Assembly (NCBI GenBank): GCA_963754125.1
Contig: CAVWEX010000002.1
Span: 496,001 to 560,000 of the forward strand
Direction of reading: 5' to 3'
Source: RPQJ01 sp963754125
GTDB taxonomy: Bacteria > Pseudomonadota > Gammaproteobacteria > Steroidobacterales > Steroidobacteraceae
DNA length: 64,000 nucleotides
Shown: one piece after another, positions 1 through 8,689 of the stretch
How the letters are laid out: each line of letters starts with the position of its first letter
Position numbering within the stretch: position 1 is the first letter of the stretch
Program-made: the position numbers and the translations under genes
Notes under the pieces: generated by a model
The model's database searches: none
Told to the model about the DNA's origin: nothing
The model's input: only the letters and a program-made list of their open reading frames with translations

Positions 1-2
1 CC

Positions 3-1274
3 GGCTTCAACCGGATCAAGGGTGTGGAGGCAGACGAGCTCGTCGGCTGGTTCCACAGTCACAACGGCGGCGTCGAAGCCAGCCTGATTGGAAGCGCGGT
101 GGGTGTTGGCAGTTATCTCATCAACGATGGCCCCGGACATAGCGGCAACGATCTGGCGCAGCCGCAGCAGGTCAACCCGATGACCGGCAACGCCAAGACC
201 AACTTGTCGGTGAAGAAAGTGCTCACTCGGCCGACCTTCGCCGACCATGCCGCAGGCAACACCGGCGGGCAGAAGGTTGGCGCCAAGGCGCGTGGCCTGA
301 TCAGCGGCCAGGGCTGGGACGAGAACACCCAGCGCACCGTGAACATCATTCAGGATCTCAAGTTCGACAAGGGCCAAGCCATAGACACCGTGAACCTCGT
401 CGGCTGGAGCCGGGGTGCGGTGACGTGCATGCGCATCGCGAATCTCCTATACGACGTCTTCAAGAACGAAATCGAGTGCAACATCTTTGCCGTCGATCCG
501 GTTGCGGGGTCCGACGCCGGCAAGAAGATGGACGACACCCAGGTGCTGCATTCGAACGTCGCACGCTACGTCGGCATCCTGGCAATGCACGAGATGCGCA
601 GCACCTTCAAGCCACAGGACTGGAGCCGCATCAGGGCCCCGGCCACCAAGTGCCTCTTTCTGCCTATGCCCGGCGTTCACAACGCGCAGGTGATGGTCAA
701 GGACCCGCCGGACGCCGCCTACATCACGCGCAACCTGGCGTGCGGGCTGCTGCAGGCGTGGGGCACGCCCGTCGCCGACACGCCGTACGGCCACCTCAGC
801 ACCGCGAGGGACATGAGCGTTGCCTATGCGCGCTTGGTCCTGAGTTTGTCCGAGCACAAGGACTTTGAGACCAAGAGCGTCGGCGGACGGCTGGCTGGCG
901 GCACGACAAGCCTGCGCCGCCGTGACTTCGCAACCCACTCGAAGATGGATACCTACACGCGGGGCGGCAAGGAAAGCTATTGGATCAACGAACACCATCG
1001 CGCCTGTTTCGCCGAGGCTTTCCCCGATGCCTATGAGGCCATCTTCGAAAGCAAGGGCAGCGGCGAGATCAGGTTGACCGCAAGTTCGCGTTTCGCAACG
1101 TTCTTCCAGGCGGTCAGCGGTAATGCGCCGCTGCGCAATTCGCTGTTTTCCAAAGGGCTGTTGGCTGGTACGGGCGACGGCAGTCTTCTGATGGGAATCG
1201 GCGCGGGCCGCTATTCCAATCAGCTCAGCCGAAGCTGGCCTGCCGGCTCCCAGTACTTCCCATTGCACGCCTGA
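3..1274 (+). CDS. DUF2235/Tle-like alpha/beta hydrolase, putative T6SS phospholipase effector (5' partial)
   Basis: The reading frame is open to the left edge of the window. A GTG at 24 is possible, but the true start probably lies upstream. Numbering from that GTG, a nucleophile elbow GWSRG puts Ser at 129, FAVDP puts Asp at 158 and MPGVHN puts His at 219. This Ser-Asp-His order and the PGxH motif are typical of DUF2235/Tle1-type hydrolases. Many of these are phospholipases delivered by T6SS. No signal peptide can be judged. The location about 11 kb before vgrG supports an effector role, which is inference. No neighbour is an obvious immunity gene. The C-terminal 150 residues show no motif I recognise. 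Confidence 0.6.
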   Translation, partial: GFNRIKGVEADELVGWFHSHNGGVEASLIGSAVGVGSYLINDGPGHSGNDLAQPQQVNPMTGNAKTNLSVKKVLTRPTFADHAAGNTGGQKVGAKARGLISGQGWDENTQRTVNIIQDLKFDKGQAIDTVNLVGWSRGAVTCMRIANLLYDVFKNEIECNIFAVDPVAGSDAGKKMDDTQVLHSNVARYVGILAMHEMRSTFKPQDWSRIRAPATKCLFLPMPGVHNAQVMVKDPPDAAYITRNLACGLLQAWGTPVADTPYGHLSTARDMSVAYARLVLSLSEHKDFETKSVGGRLAGGTTSLRRRDFATHSKMDTYTRGGKESYWINEHHRACFAEAFPDAYEAIFESKGSGEIRLTASSRFATFFQAVSGNAPLRNSLFSKGLLAGTGDGSLLMGIGAGRYSNQLSRSWPAGSQYFPLHA

Positions 1275-1521
1275 GAAGGCAGAGAGTCGGAGTCCGAGTC
1301 ACAGACATGCGCCGACGTCCAGTCATGGACGTGGGGCCAGGGGTGGTGGCAATGAGAGTTTGCTGGATCAATGTGCACCATGGAGCCTGCTTCGAAGCGG
1401 CCTTCCCGAAGTGCACGACGCCGTTTTCGACCGCAGCGGTGCCGGTTGCGGTGGTGCAGAGTCCGACCACGCGTCCGTTGCGACACTGCGGACAGTTCGA
1501 TCAAGCAGCAGGGGGAATCAC

Positions 1522-2787
1522 ATGCCAGTAGGTCCTGAGCAAAGAAGCCGCCAGAAGTTGCCGACCGTCGATGACTTCAAGACGTCGGCCAATTACGCAA
1601 CAAACAAGAAGGCCGTATTCAAAAAAGCAGATGCACGGCGAACGCTGCTTGATGAAATCGTTGACCAGCTTGGCAAGGCGAACACCGCGTCCAAGGTTGA
1701 TATCGTCGATTATCTTGGGGCACTGGATACGTTGAAAGCGCTGTGCCAGCGATACCTGGACAGCCAGGGTGTGCTGAAAAAGATGAAGATGGGAATTGGT
1801 GATGCCGTCGGGCGCGGAGGAAAGAGTAGATCCATCCTCGCCGTCGAATCCCTTAGAGCGAATGCAATACAGCGGAAGACGGATATCGAACAGAGCATCG
1901 CTGAATACAACAGTTCCGTTGAGATGAAGACCGTCGCATTTCGCCCTGTGGGTGGTCTCCATGACCAGCGCCTGCACCATGGCAAGGGCCTTGTCGAGCA
2001 TGAATTCAATGAACTGGTTATCGAGGATGCGCGCGCAAGACGCGCGTTGATTCCAGACAAGCCAGCAATCACCGGGATGGTCTCCGCCGCCACTGCGAGA
2101 GGGCTCCAGAAGGAGTTGACAAAGGAGGTCGTCAAGAACCTGTCGCCGGATAAGTCAGGGCCGGTGGTGGTTCCCAAGACAAATGCCAATGTAAAGCTGG
2201 GTGGCTACTGGCAATTGCGGCATATGGTGAAGCACTACCCGAACTTCCTCACCGGTGCAGTCGGAGAAGCGGTTCCGCAACTCGACTACCTTCGGACTCA
2301 GGTCGACCGGGATCCCTACAGGGTCAACTTCGATCAGACCCAGAATCCAACCAGGTTGATGACTTCGGGGGGGCAACCATTCAATACGGCCCCTGACTGC
2401 TGGACGTATGCGGTCGACAATGCCACCGGTGAGTTCTACTCGAAGCTCGGAGGACGTGACGTTTCGCACCACAGCACGTTCTTCGCAGGCATGCCGGTCA
2501 TGTGTGCTGGTGACATAAAGATCGTCAATGGCCAGCTCAAGTGGATTACGAACACCAGTGGCCATTATCGTCCCAGCCGGGAAAACCTGTACGACGCGCT
2601 CTTGTTTCTCAGGGATCAATGGCAGGTCGCGCTGAACAACGTCTGGGTACTGTTGCAGGTGGGCGACGACGGAGACGGTGAAGCCTGGGTCTGCCCAGCT
2701 CTTGTATTCATGCAGTCCCTGGGGCAACCGCCGAATCAGTACAAGCACAAGCCGGCGGATGCAGGGGACTTGATTCGCACGAAATAG
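1522..2787 (+). CDS. Unknown effector-like protein with HSTFFAG and SGHYRP motifs
   Basis: This 421-residue soluble protein starts at ATG 1522, with a purine-rich ribosome site (AGCAGGGGGA) just upstream. The frame is open further upstream, but that part is low-complexity and unlike protein. Residues 20-200 are charged and helical-looking. The C-terminal half carries the block HHSTFFAG (316-323) and SGHYRP (346-351). I have seen similar histidine-rich blocks in large secreted or toxin-like proteins, but I cannot name the fold or activity. No signal peptide or membrane segment is visible. It follows the Tle-like gene by about 250 bp on the same strand, so it could be a co-transcribed effector or accessory gene. 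The function is unknown. Confidence 0.6.
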   Translation: MPVGPEQRSRQKLPTVDDFKTSANYATNKKAVFKKADARRTLLDEIVDQLGKANTASKVDIVDYLGALDTLKALCQRYLDSQGVLKKMKMGIGDAVGRGGKSRSILAVESLRANAIQRKTDIEQSIAEYNSSVEMKTVAFRPVGGLHDQRLHHGKGLVEHEFNELVIEDARARRALIPDKPAITGMVSAATARGLQKELTKEVVKNLSPDKSGPVVVPKTNANVKLGGYWQLRHMVKHYPNFLTGAVGEAVPQLDYLRTQVDRDPYRVNFDQTQNPTRLMTSGGQPFNTAPDCWTYAVDNATGEFYSKLGGRDVSHHSTFFAGMPVMCAGDIKIVNGQLKWITNTSGHYRPSRENLYDALLFLRDQWQVALNNVWVLLQVGDDGDGEAWVCPALVFMQSLGQPPNQYKHKPADAGDLIRTK

Positions 2788-3306
2788 TCTGTCTTCAGGG
2801 GCAAGGCGATGACTCCGCGACAACACGTCTCGGCTGCCCCGATGCAGCAATCCACGTTGCGCGAAAGGAACAGACTGCCGGCGATATCGATGCCAAGCCC
2901 GTCGGGAGGACCGCCCCCTGCAGCGGATGATTCACTGCGCGAGCCGCGTCGAGCAATCCTAGTCGAGCCCACCTGGTACGTCGCAAGCCTGCCGACAGAC
3001 GTCGGCGACCGGCGTGCCGCCATGCGGTCTTGTGTTCGGTTGCCTTGGTGTCCAGATCGGCTAGGATCTTGCGGACGACCTAAGGGGCCTTGATCCACGC
3101 AATGAACCGCGTCAGCCCGGCTTCGCCTCCGACGCCAAGACCCTTTTGTACAACTGTCACGAGGGCAGTCCGCGCGGGCTGTCGCAGGAGATCTTCAGAT
3201 TCAATAAGACAGCGCTCTCGAGTATCACGACGAACACCGGGCCGGGGCGCTTTGCCAGTAAGTTCGGCAATGGTGCCGGGACGCCCGAAGCCTTAGCGAG
3301 GCGCTC
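2788..3306. other. 519-bp gap with possible remnant of a coding region
   Basis: No intact gene is evident here. One plus-strand frame (about 3065-3300) is protein-like, with a stretch reading LLYNCHEGSPRG then RFNKTALSS. It has no convincing start and runs into the start of the next gene. It could be the decayed tail of another effector, or chance coding in high-GC DNA. The rest shows no promoter or hairpin that I trust. Confidence 0.25.
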
Positions 3307-4699
3307 ATGCAATCGACGCCGGACGAAAACGAGATTGACGAGATCAACGATGGCGTGGCGCGGTCGACTCAACCCAGGCACGTTGACGCCCGCGAGGCCT
3401 TGCTCATGGCCGTGCAGTTGCACCAGCAAGGCTACCTGGACGCTGCGCAGGAACTCTACGAACGACTGCTGAAGCTCGACCCCCGCAATGCCAATGCGCT
3501 GCACTACTTGGGCGTCCTGCTGCACGCGCGCGGACGAAGCGACGAGGCCATCGAGTGCATGCGGCAGTCGATTGCGCTCGATCCCGGGGTGCCCGACTGG
3601 CACGCCAATCTCGGCAACGTGATGCTGCACCTGCGGCGACTCGAAGACGCCGCCGACGCGTATGCCGTGGCGGTCGGCCTGGCGCCGGACAACGCTGCGA
3701 TACTCAACAATCTCGGCGCATTGCGCCGCGTGCAGCAGCGCTTCCCGGAGGCCGAGGCAGCCCTGCTCAAGGGACTGGAGCTGGATCCGGCGCGCGCCGA
3801 TGTCGCACGCCAACCTGGGCAACCTCTATGGCGACATGGGTCTGTTCAAGCAGGCGTTCAAGCACTATTGCGAAGCCGTGATCCTCGATCCGAAGCTCTA
3901 CCCGGCCCGGACGATGCTTGGCATTGCGTACTACTCGCTGGGTCGCTTCGACGAAGCAGCGAAGGTCTACCGCGACTGGTCGGTCGAAGAGCCCGACAAC
4001 CCGCTGCCGCGCCATTACCTCGCCGCCTGCACCGGCGAGGCCGTGCCGGACCGCGCGGACGACGATTATGTCGAGGCGATTTTCGATGCCTTCGCCGAGA
4101 GTTTCGACGGCAAGCTGGAGCAGCTTGCGTACCGGGCCCCACGGCTCGTGGCCGATGCCGTCGCGCGCATCCATGGCGAACCCGGCAAGCGGCTCGACAT
4201 CCTCGACGCCGGCTGCGGCACCGGCCTGTGCGGTCCGCTCGTGGCTCCGTACGCACGGCGATTGGTGGGCGTGGACCTCTCCTCACGCATGCTCGACAAG
4301 GCCGCGCTCCGCGGCGTGTACGACGAGTTGCAGAAGGCCGAGCTGACGGCGTACCTGGAAAGCGTGACCGAGGACTACGACCTGGTGATATCCGCCGACA
4401 CGTTGTGCTACTTCGGCAAGCTGGAGGCGGTGTCAAAGGCGGCGCACAACGCATTGCGCGCGCAGGGCTGGCTCGTGTTCACCCTGGAGTCCATCGTCGA
4501 TGGAAAGTCGGCAGAGGACTTCCGACTCAACCCGCACGGCCGCTACAGCCACAACCGCGACTACGTCGAAGTGGTATTGCGCGCCGCTGGCTTTGCCCGT
4601 GTCGAGACCGACTTCCTGGAGCTGCGCACCGAAGCCGGTTTGCCCGTGCGAGGCTGGTTGATCAGCGCGCAACGGGAGGTCCCGCTCGACACCCATTGA
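3307..4699 (+). CDS. TPR-repeat SAM-dependent methyltransferase, paralog 1 (frameshifted)
   Basis: TPR repeats (about residues 25-200, for example NANALHYLGVLLHARGRSDEA) are followed by a class I methyltransferase with the SAM motif ILDAGCGTGLCGPL and VGVDLSSRML. The frame breaks near 3804. Dropping one base in gatgtCgcacgcc restores DVHANLGN and gives a 463-residue protein of normal TPR-plus-methyltransferase layout. The linker GEAVPDRADDDYVEAIFDAF is nearly repeated in the second paralog at 10303-11551. The acceptor substrate is unknown. The TPR part suggests a protein-bound target. The next gene, a lipase-like hydrolase, starts 33 bp later, so co-transcription is likely. The break may be a sequence error or a real mutation. 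Confidence 0.7.
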
Positions 4700-4732
4700 G
4701 CTTGGCCGGTAGCTTCGATCGAGAACGCCCGC

Positions 4733-5365
4733 ATGCCGTCGCTGCTCATCTGTGCCCGCATCGCCGAGGACGTCTACCACGACCGTCCGACCACGGTTGA
4801 CTGGCACCAACCGGTACGCGTGCCGGACCAGGACGTGTACTGCACCGGACACGAGTTCGCGGGCGGCGCCTACGCGGGCAACGACGGCGTCGGCGTCATC
4901 GCATTCCGCGGCTCGCGTGAACTCGAGGACTGGAAGGGTGCCAACCTCGAGATCGTGCGCCGCCAGATCCCCGCGCGACAGCTCGGCAATGCGCTGGCCT
5001 TCTTCGCCTCGGCCCACCGCGCGCTCGAGCGGACCGGTTGCAGTCGTTACCTCGTCGTCGGCCACTCGCTCGGCGGTGGCCTCGCGGCGATTCTCGCTGC
5101 GGCCGTCAGCTGGGTGCCGGTCCGGGGCGTGACTTTCAACGCGCCCGGGCTCGGGCAGTTCGTGGATTCGTCCGCCGAGGGCGGCTTCGACCTCGGCTGC
5201 CCGAACGCGGAGAACGTGCTGAATTTCCGATCGGACACCGACATCGTGAGCCGCTGGGGTTGCCACATCGGCAAGGTGTACGACGTACCGGGCGCCGGTC
5301 GACACGGCATCGACGCGTTCATCCGGTGCCTGGACGCCAACCGGATGGGCGGCTGGAAGGTCTGA
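4733..5365 (+). CDS. Class-3-lipase-like alpha/beta hydrolase
   Basis: This 210-residue hydrolase has an oxyanion-region motif AFRGS near residue 62 and a nucleophile elbow GHSLGGG near residue 105. SDTDIVSRWG supplies the candidate Asp and HGIDAFI the C-terminal His. The layout is that of lipase class 3 (fungal-lipase-like). There is no signal peptide, which fits a cytoplasmic enzyme or a T6SS-delivered lipase. It follows the TPR-methyltransferase by 33 bp. Its 3' end overlaps the opposite-strand FHA-transglycosylase gene by 47 bp. The substrate is not known. Linkage to secretion rests on neighbourhood alone. Confidence 0.65.
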   Translation: MPSLLICARIAEDVYHDRPTTVDWHQPVRVPDQDVYCTGHEFAGGAYAGNDGVGVIAFRGSRELEDWKGANLEIVRRQIPARQLGNALAFFASAHRALERTGCSRYLVVGHSLGGGLAAILAAAVSWVPVRGVTFNAPGLGQFVDSSAEGGFDLGCPNAENVLNFRSDTDIVSRWGCHIGKVYDVPGAGRHGIDAFIRCLDANRMGGWKV

Positions 5366-7247
5366 CGACAAACCTTCCGTCAGGTGCCCTCGCGCTCGGT
5401 ACCGCTGCGGCCAGGGGCCGGTCGAACTCGAATCCGAAGAGCTTCGGGTCTTCGCCGATGACCGCGGCGGCGAAGATCTTGAAGACGTAGTCGCGCGTCT
5501 CCGCCGGCATGTCGGTCTGTGCGAGGAGGCGCCAGAAATTGCGGTCGCGCGGGTTCTCCTCCATCGCCTGGATCCGCTTGCGCACGCGCGTCGTTCCCCA
5601 GTTGTATGAGGCGAGCACCAGGAGGCCCGACGCCTGGGCCTCGCCACGATACAGGTCGGCCAGGTAGCGGGCCGCGGCGCCCGTGGCGGCGGCGGCATCG
5701 AAGCGCTGGTCGGCGGGGTCGAACTCGGGCACGTCGAGCAGCGGCCCGGGGCGCAGGCCGTACTGGATTGCAGTCTCCGGCATGATCTGCCACATGCCCT
5801 TGGCGATGCCGAAACGCGTCTGCGGGCCGATCGCCTTGGGCAGGAAGTCGCTCTCCTGGAGCGCCACGTAGAAGAACTGCGGCGGCATGTGGTGTTCGGC
5901 CAGGGCGCTCGTGATTACCGGCGGGAGCTTCTGCTCGTGAGCGCGGCGCAGGGCTTTTGCGAGGCGTTCGTCAGAGCGCCAGATGTCGATGTAGCGCTTC
6001 GTTTCCTCGACGAAGCCCTTGGGCATCGCAATCTCGCACTCGCCGAAGACCCGGGCCATGCGGAAAATCAGCCGATCTTCGGGCAGTGTCTCGTCGTTCA
6101 GTATCCCCAGCTCCTCGAGCAGGCCGTCGTACTGCGTGGACATCTCCGCGAGTCGTGCCCGTGCCTGGTCGGCGTCACCACGGTGGGCCGGATCCGTGCT
6201 CGCCTGAACCTGGACCTCCAGCTGGGCCAGCTGCAGCTCGATGGTCTTCATGTTGTAGAAGATCTGTTCGGCGACGCCGCGCGTGCGCTGTAGCTGCAGG
6301 TGCTGGTAAATGCCGATACCCACTGCCACGAGCAGCAGTCCGACGGCGCCGGCGATCACGGAGCCGTACCGGCGCTTCTGGCGGCGTTGAACCGTGCCGT
6401 AGGCGCGGCGGACCCACATCGTGCGGTCGCCTGCCGGAGCCGTGGAGTTCGGATCGAAGTAGTGGGCCGCGACTTCCTCGAGGGAGCGCGGCTCGGACGG
6501 GCTCGCGGACTCCGTGCGCTGTGGTGCCACGTAGTCGAGTTCCAGTCGGGGTCCGTCCACTCCGAGGCTCAGGGTGCAACGCGAGGGCAGGAGCGCGTCA
6601 TCGATGCGCTGGCCGTCGAGGAAAGTCCCGTTACTGCTGCCGAGATCGCGCGCGAACCAGTGGTTGCCGACGCGAAAGATCTCCGTGTGCGCGCGGCTCA
6701 CGCCCTCGTTGTCGATGCGGATCGCGCAGGCGGCATCGCGACCGACCCGGATCGTATCGGTGAATTCATGCGGGTGCGGGTCAGGATCGACCTGGATCCG
6801 GATAGGCTGGGCCGTTCTTGCGGCAGTCGCTGACGAATTGGGCACCGAAGCGGATTGCAGCTTCGTGCGCTCGGCGTTCGGATCAGGCGAGGGTCCTGCC
6901 GTCGGGTCGCGCTGCTCGGCCGTTGGATGCTCCCCGACTTCGAGCATGACCTGCACGTCGGTACCGCTGAAGGTAAGTACGCCGCGCCGCGCCAACGGCG
7001 CGCTCTGGAACGGCGCGCCGTTGAGCAACGCGCCGTCGGCGCTGTCGAGATTGCGCACCCACCACTGACCATCGCGAAGGAAAACCGCGGCATGCGCGCG
7101 GCTGATCGCCGCCTCGTCGGTCTGCAGCTCGCCGTGCGCGTCGCGACCAATGCAGAAGGGTTCCGTAAGCCGGACGCGGCGGACGGTTCCTGCGGTCGAC
7201 CAGCTTACGGTGACGGCGGTGTCGCTGCTGCGTGATGACTGCGCCAC
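5319..7247 (-). CDS. Double-FHA, membrane-anchored lytic transglycosylase (SLT) fusion
   Basis: The gene begins at GTG 7247 behind a GAGGGGC-type ribosome site and encodes 642 residues. It has two FHA domains, at about 20-100 (CIGRDAHGE, SRAHA) and 145-235 (VGRDAACAI, SRAHTEIF, LGSSNGTF). One transmembrane segment (about 296-316) precedes a coiled region and a C-terminal SLT domain. The SLT motifs are ALQESDF (Glu465, expected catalytic acid), GMWQIMPETA and ASYNWG. FHA domains bind phosphothreonine in the cytoplasm, and SLT domains cut peptidoglycan in the periplasm. The fusion therefore looks like a phosphorylation-gated wall-opening enzyme, possibly for T6SS assembly. That role is inferred from the nearby kinase and phosphatase. 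The last 15 or so residues look random and overlap the lipase gene. Confidence 0.8.
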   Translation of the reverse strand: MAQSSRSSDTAVTVSWSTAGTVRRVRLTEPFCIGRDAHGELQTDEAAISRAHAAVFLRDGQWWVRNLDSADGALLNGAPFQSAPLARRGVLTFSGTDVQVMLEVGEHPTAEQRDPTAGPSPDPNAERTKLQSASVPNSSATAARTAQPIRIQVDPDPHPHEFTDTIRVGRDAACAIRIDNEGVSRAHTEIFRVGNHWFARDLGSSNGTFLDGQRIDDALLPSRCTLSLGVDGPRLELDYVAPQRTESASPSEPRSLEEVAAHYFDPNSTAPAGDRTMWVRRAYGTVQRRQKRRYGSVIAGAVGLLLVAVGIGIYQHLQLQRTRGVAEQIFYNMKTIELQLAQLEVQVQASTDPAHRGDADQARARLAEMSTQYDGLLEELGILNDETLPEDRLIFRMARVFGECEIAMPKGFVEETKRYIDIWRSDERLAKALRRAHEQKLPPVITSALAEHHMPPQFFYVALQESDFLPKAIGPQTRFGIAKGMWQIMPETAIQYGLRPGPLLDVPEFDPADQRFDAAAATGAAARYLADLYRGEAQASGLLVLASYNWGTTRVRKRIQAMEENPRDRNFWRLLAQTDMPAETRDYVFKIFAAAVIGEDPKLFGFEFDRPLAAAVPSARAPDGRFVVRPSSRPSGWRPGTG

Positions 7248-7524
7248 CCTGCTTGCCCCTCTTGTCGCCTAATGCCCGCGAGACCTTAGTCTGGCGCGGT
7301 TGTTATTCGTCCTGAGTGTAGCTCGCGGACCAGCCCAAGTGACAACTCACACATCAGGCGTTCCTGGGGGTATCGCGACCTGTCCCCGGTGCTGCAGCGG
7401 CACTCCCGGCTGAAACCTCCCGTCGCTCGCTGGCACAGGATTCCAGGCCGGTCTGTCATTTCGGTGCCGGCACTGATGTGGTAGAAACCAAGTCTTCGGA
7501 ACGGCTTGGACGTGACGCGCACGG

Positions 7525-8643
7525 TTGAAGGATGTGGCGAACGTAAAGCAGAGGGTTCCGCTGGGATTCGCCGGCGGGAGTGGGGGAGGGTCAGGCAGGA
7601 CGACTCAACGGAGCCTGTCCCCCGGTGCGCGCGCAGCCTCAGTAGCGTCGGTCGACGGGTACCGATTGACGGACGAGCAGGAGGATTTGCTGCTCGATGT
7701 CGGGCAGATGGCCCTCGATCTGATCGGAATCTTCGAGCCGACACCATTTGCGGACGGGACCAATGCGATCGTCTCTGTTGCCAGGGATGATTGGACTGGC
7801 GCAGGCATAAGCCTGATCGCCGTCGTTCCGTTCGTGGGTGACGCGGCAAAGGCTGGCAGGTTTCCCCGGTATCTGGGCACACTCAACAATGCCATTAGGG
7901 AAGCGCGCCGCAATGTCCGCTTCGGGCAGCTGGTGCGCCCGCTGTTACTTCGACTCCATTCCGCACTGGACTACGTACCGGCACGGTCGATGCCGCAAGG
8001 CGCTCAACGTGTCGTAGTCGATCTTCGGCACAGAATCGAGGATTTCCTGGGACCGGCAGCTCGAATCGCCCGGGGTAGAGCCGTGCTCAAGCGCCTGCGC
8101 TTGAAGGTGCGTGATCCGGATATGCTCCTCGATATTCTGGACCTTGGGCTGGGCAAGTCGCGCACACCAGAGAAGGGCCTTCATGCCGCGGGTATGCTCG
8201 AAGAAATCCTCGGGCATGTCGGAAACTTCGACGGAATTCCCACGTTGCGGGTCACTCGAAATTCCGAACTGGCCGCGCGGGCCTCGGACGTCATCGGCCC
8301 TCCGTTAGTTGATCTGAAAACCGGACAGAGGCTGCTCGATGCCAGCGACATGGGTCGCTATCTGGTTCCCGGCGAGGGCATTGCCAAGGCAGCAGATCGC
8401 GGGGCTTCCGCGGTTCCCTTTGAATGGAACAAGATGAGCATGCTGGAGCTTCAGGAGATTCCGGCAGGCTCACTGGTTCTGGATGGTGTGGCTCGGGCGC
8501 AGGCCGGGTTGCGTGGGGGCGGACGACAAATTGCTCATCTCGGCCAGATCTCCACGACGGGCGCGGTGTCACGCCCAGCGGAGCGTCGGGTACTCGACGG
8601 CAAGAGTCGCATGCTTGGTGGCAAGCTGATCGGTGATCAATAG
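7525..8643 (+). CDS. Putative polymorphic-toxin-like effector with pre-toxin segment
   Basis: The 372-residue protein starts at TTG 7525 or GTG 7534; neither has a strong ribosome site. A glycine- and serine-rich N-terminus leads into a helical segment (about 55-115) ending IAVVPFVGDAAKAGR. That resembles the pre-toxin segments (DxIPxxGDAxK type) that precede toxin domains in polymorphic toxins. The C-terminal 200 residues (containing FEWNKMSMLELQEIP) match no toxin family I recognise. No short immunity-like gene follows; the next gene is on the other strand 46 bp away. It could be a T6SS effector whose immunity gene is elsewhere, or a toxin-derived structural protein. Confidence 0.5.
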   Translation: MKDVANVKQRVPLGFAGGSGGGSGRTTQRSLSPGARAASVASVDGYRLTDEQEDLLLDVGQMALDLIGIFEPTPFADGTNAIVSVARDDWTGAGISLIAVVPFVGDAAKAGRFPRYLGTLNNAIREARRNVRFGQLVRPLLLRLHSALDYVPARSMPQGAQRVVVDLRHRIEDFLGPAARIARGRAVLKRLRLKVRDPDMLLDILDLGLGKSRTPEKGLHAAGMLEEILGHVGNFDGIPTLRVTRNSELAARASDVIGPPLVDLKTGQRLLDASDMGRYLVPGEGIAKAADRGASAVPFEWNKMSMLELQEIPAGSLVLDGVARAQAGLRGGGRQIAHLGQISTTGAVSRPAERRVLDGKSRMLGGKLIGDQ

Positions 8644-8689
8644 ACCCACCAGCCACATACATTCAAGTCGTTGCGGCTCGTGCCGCCGT

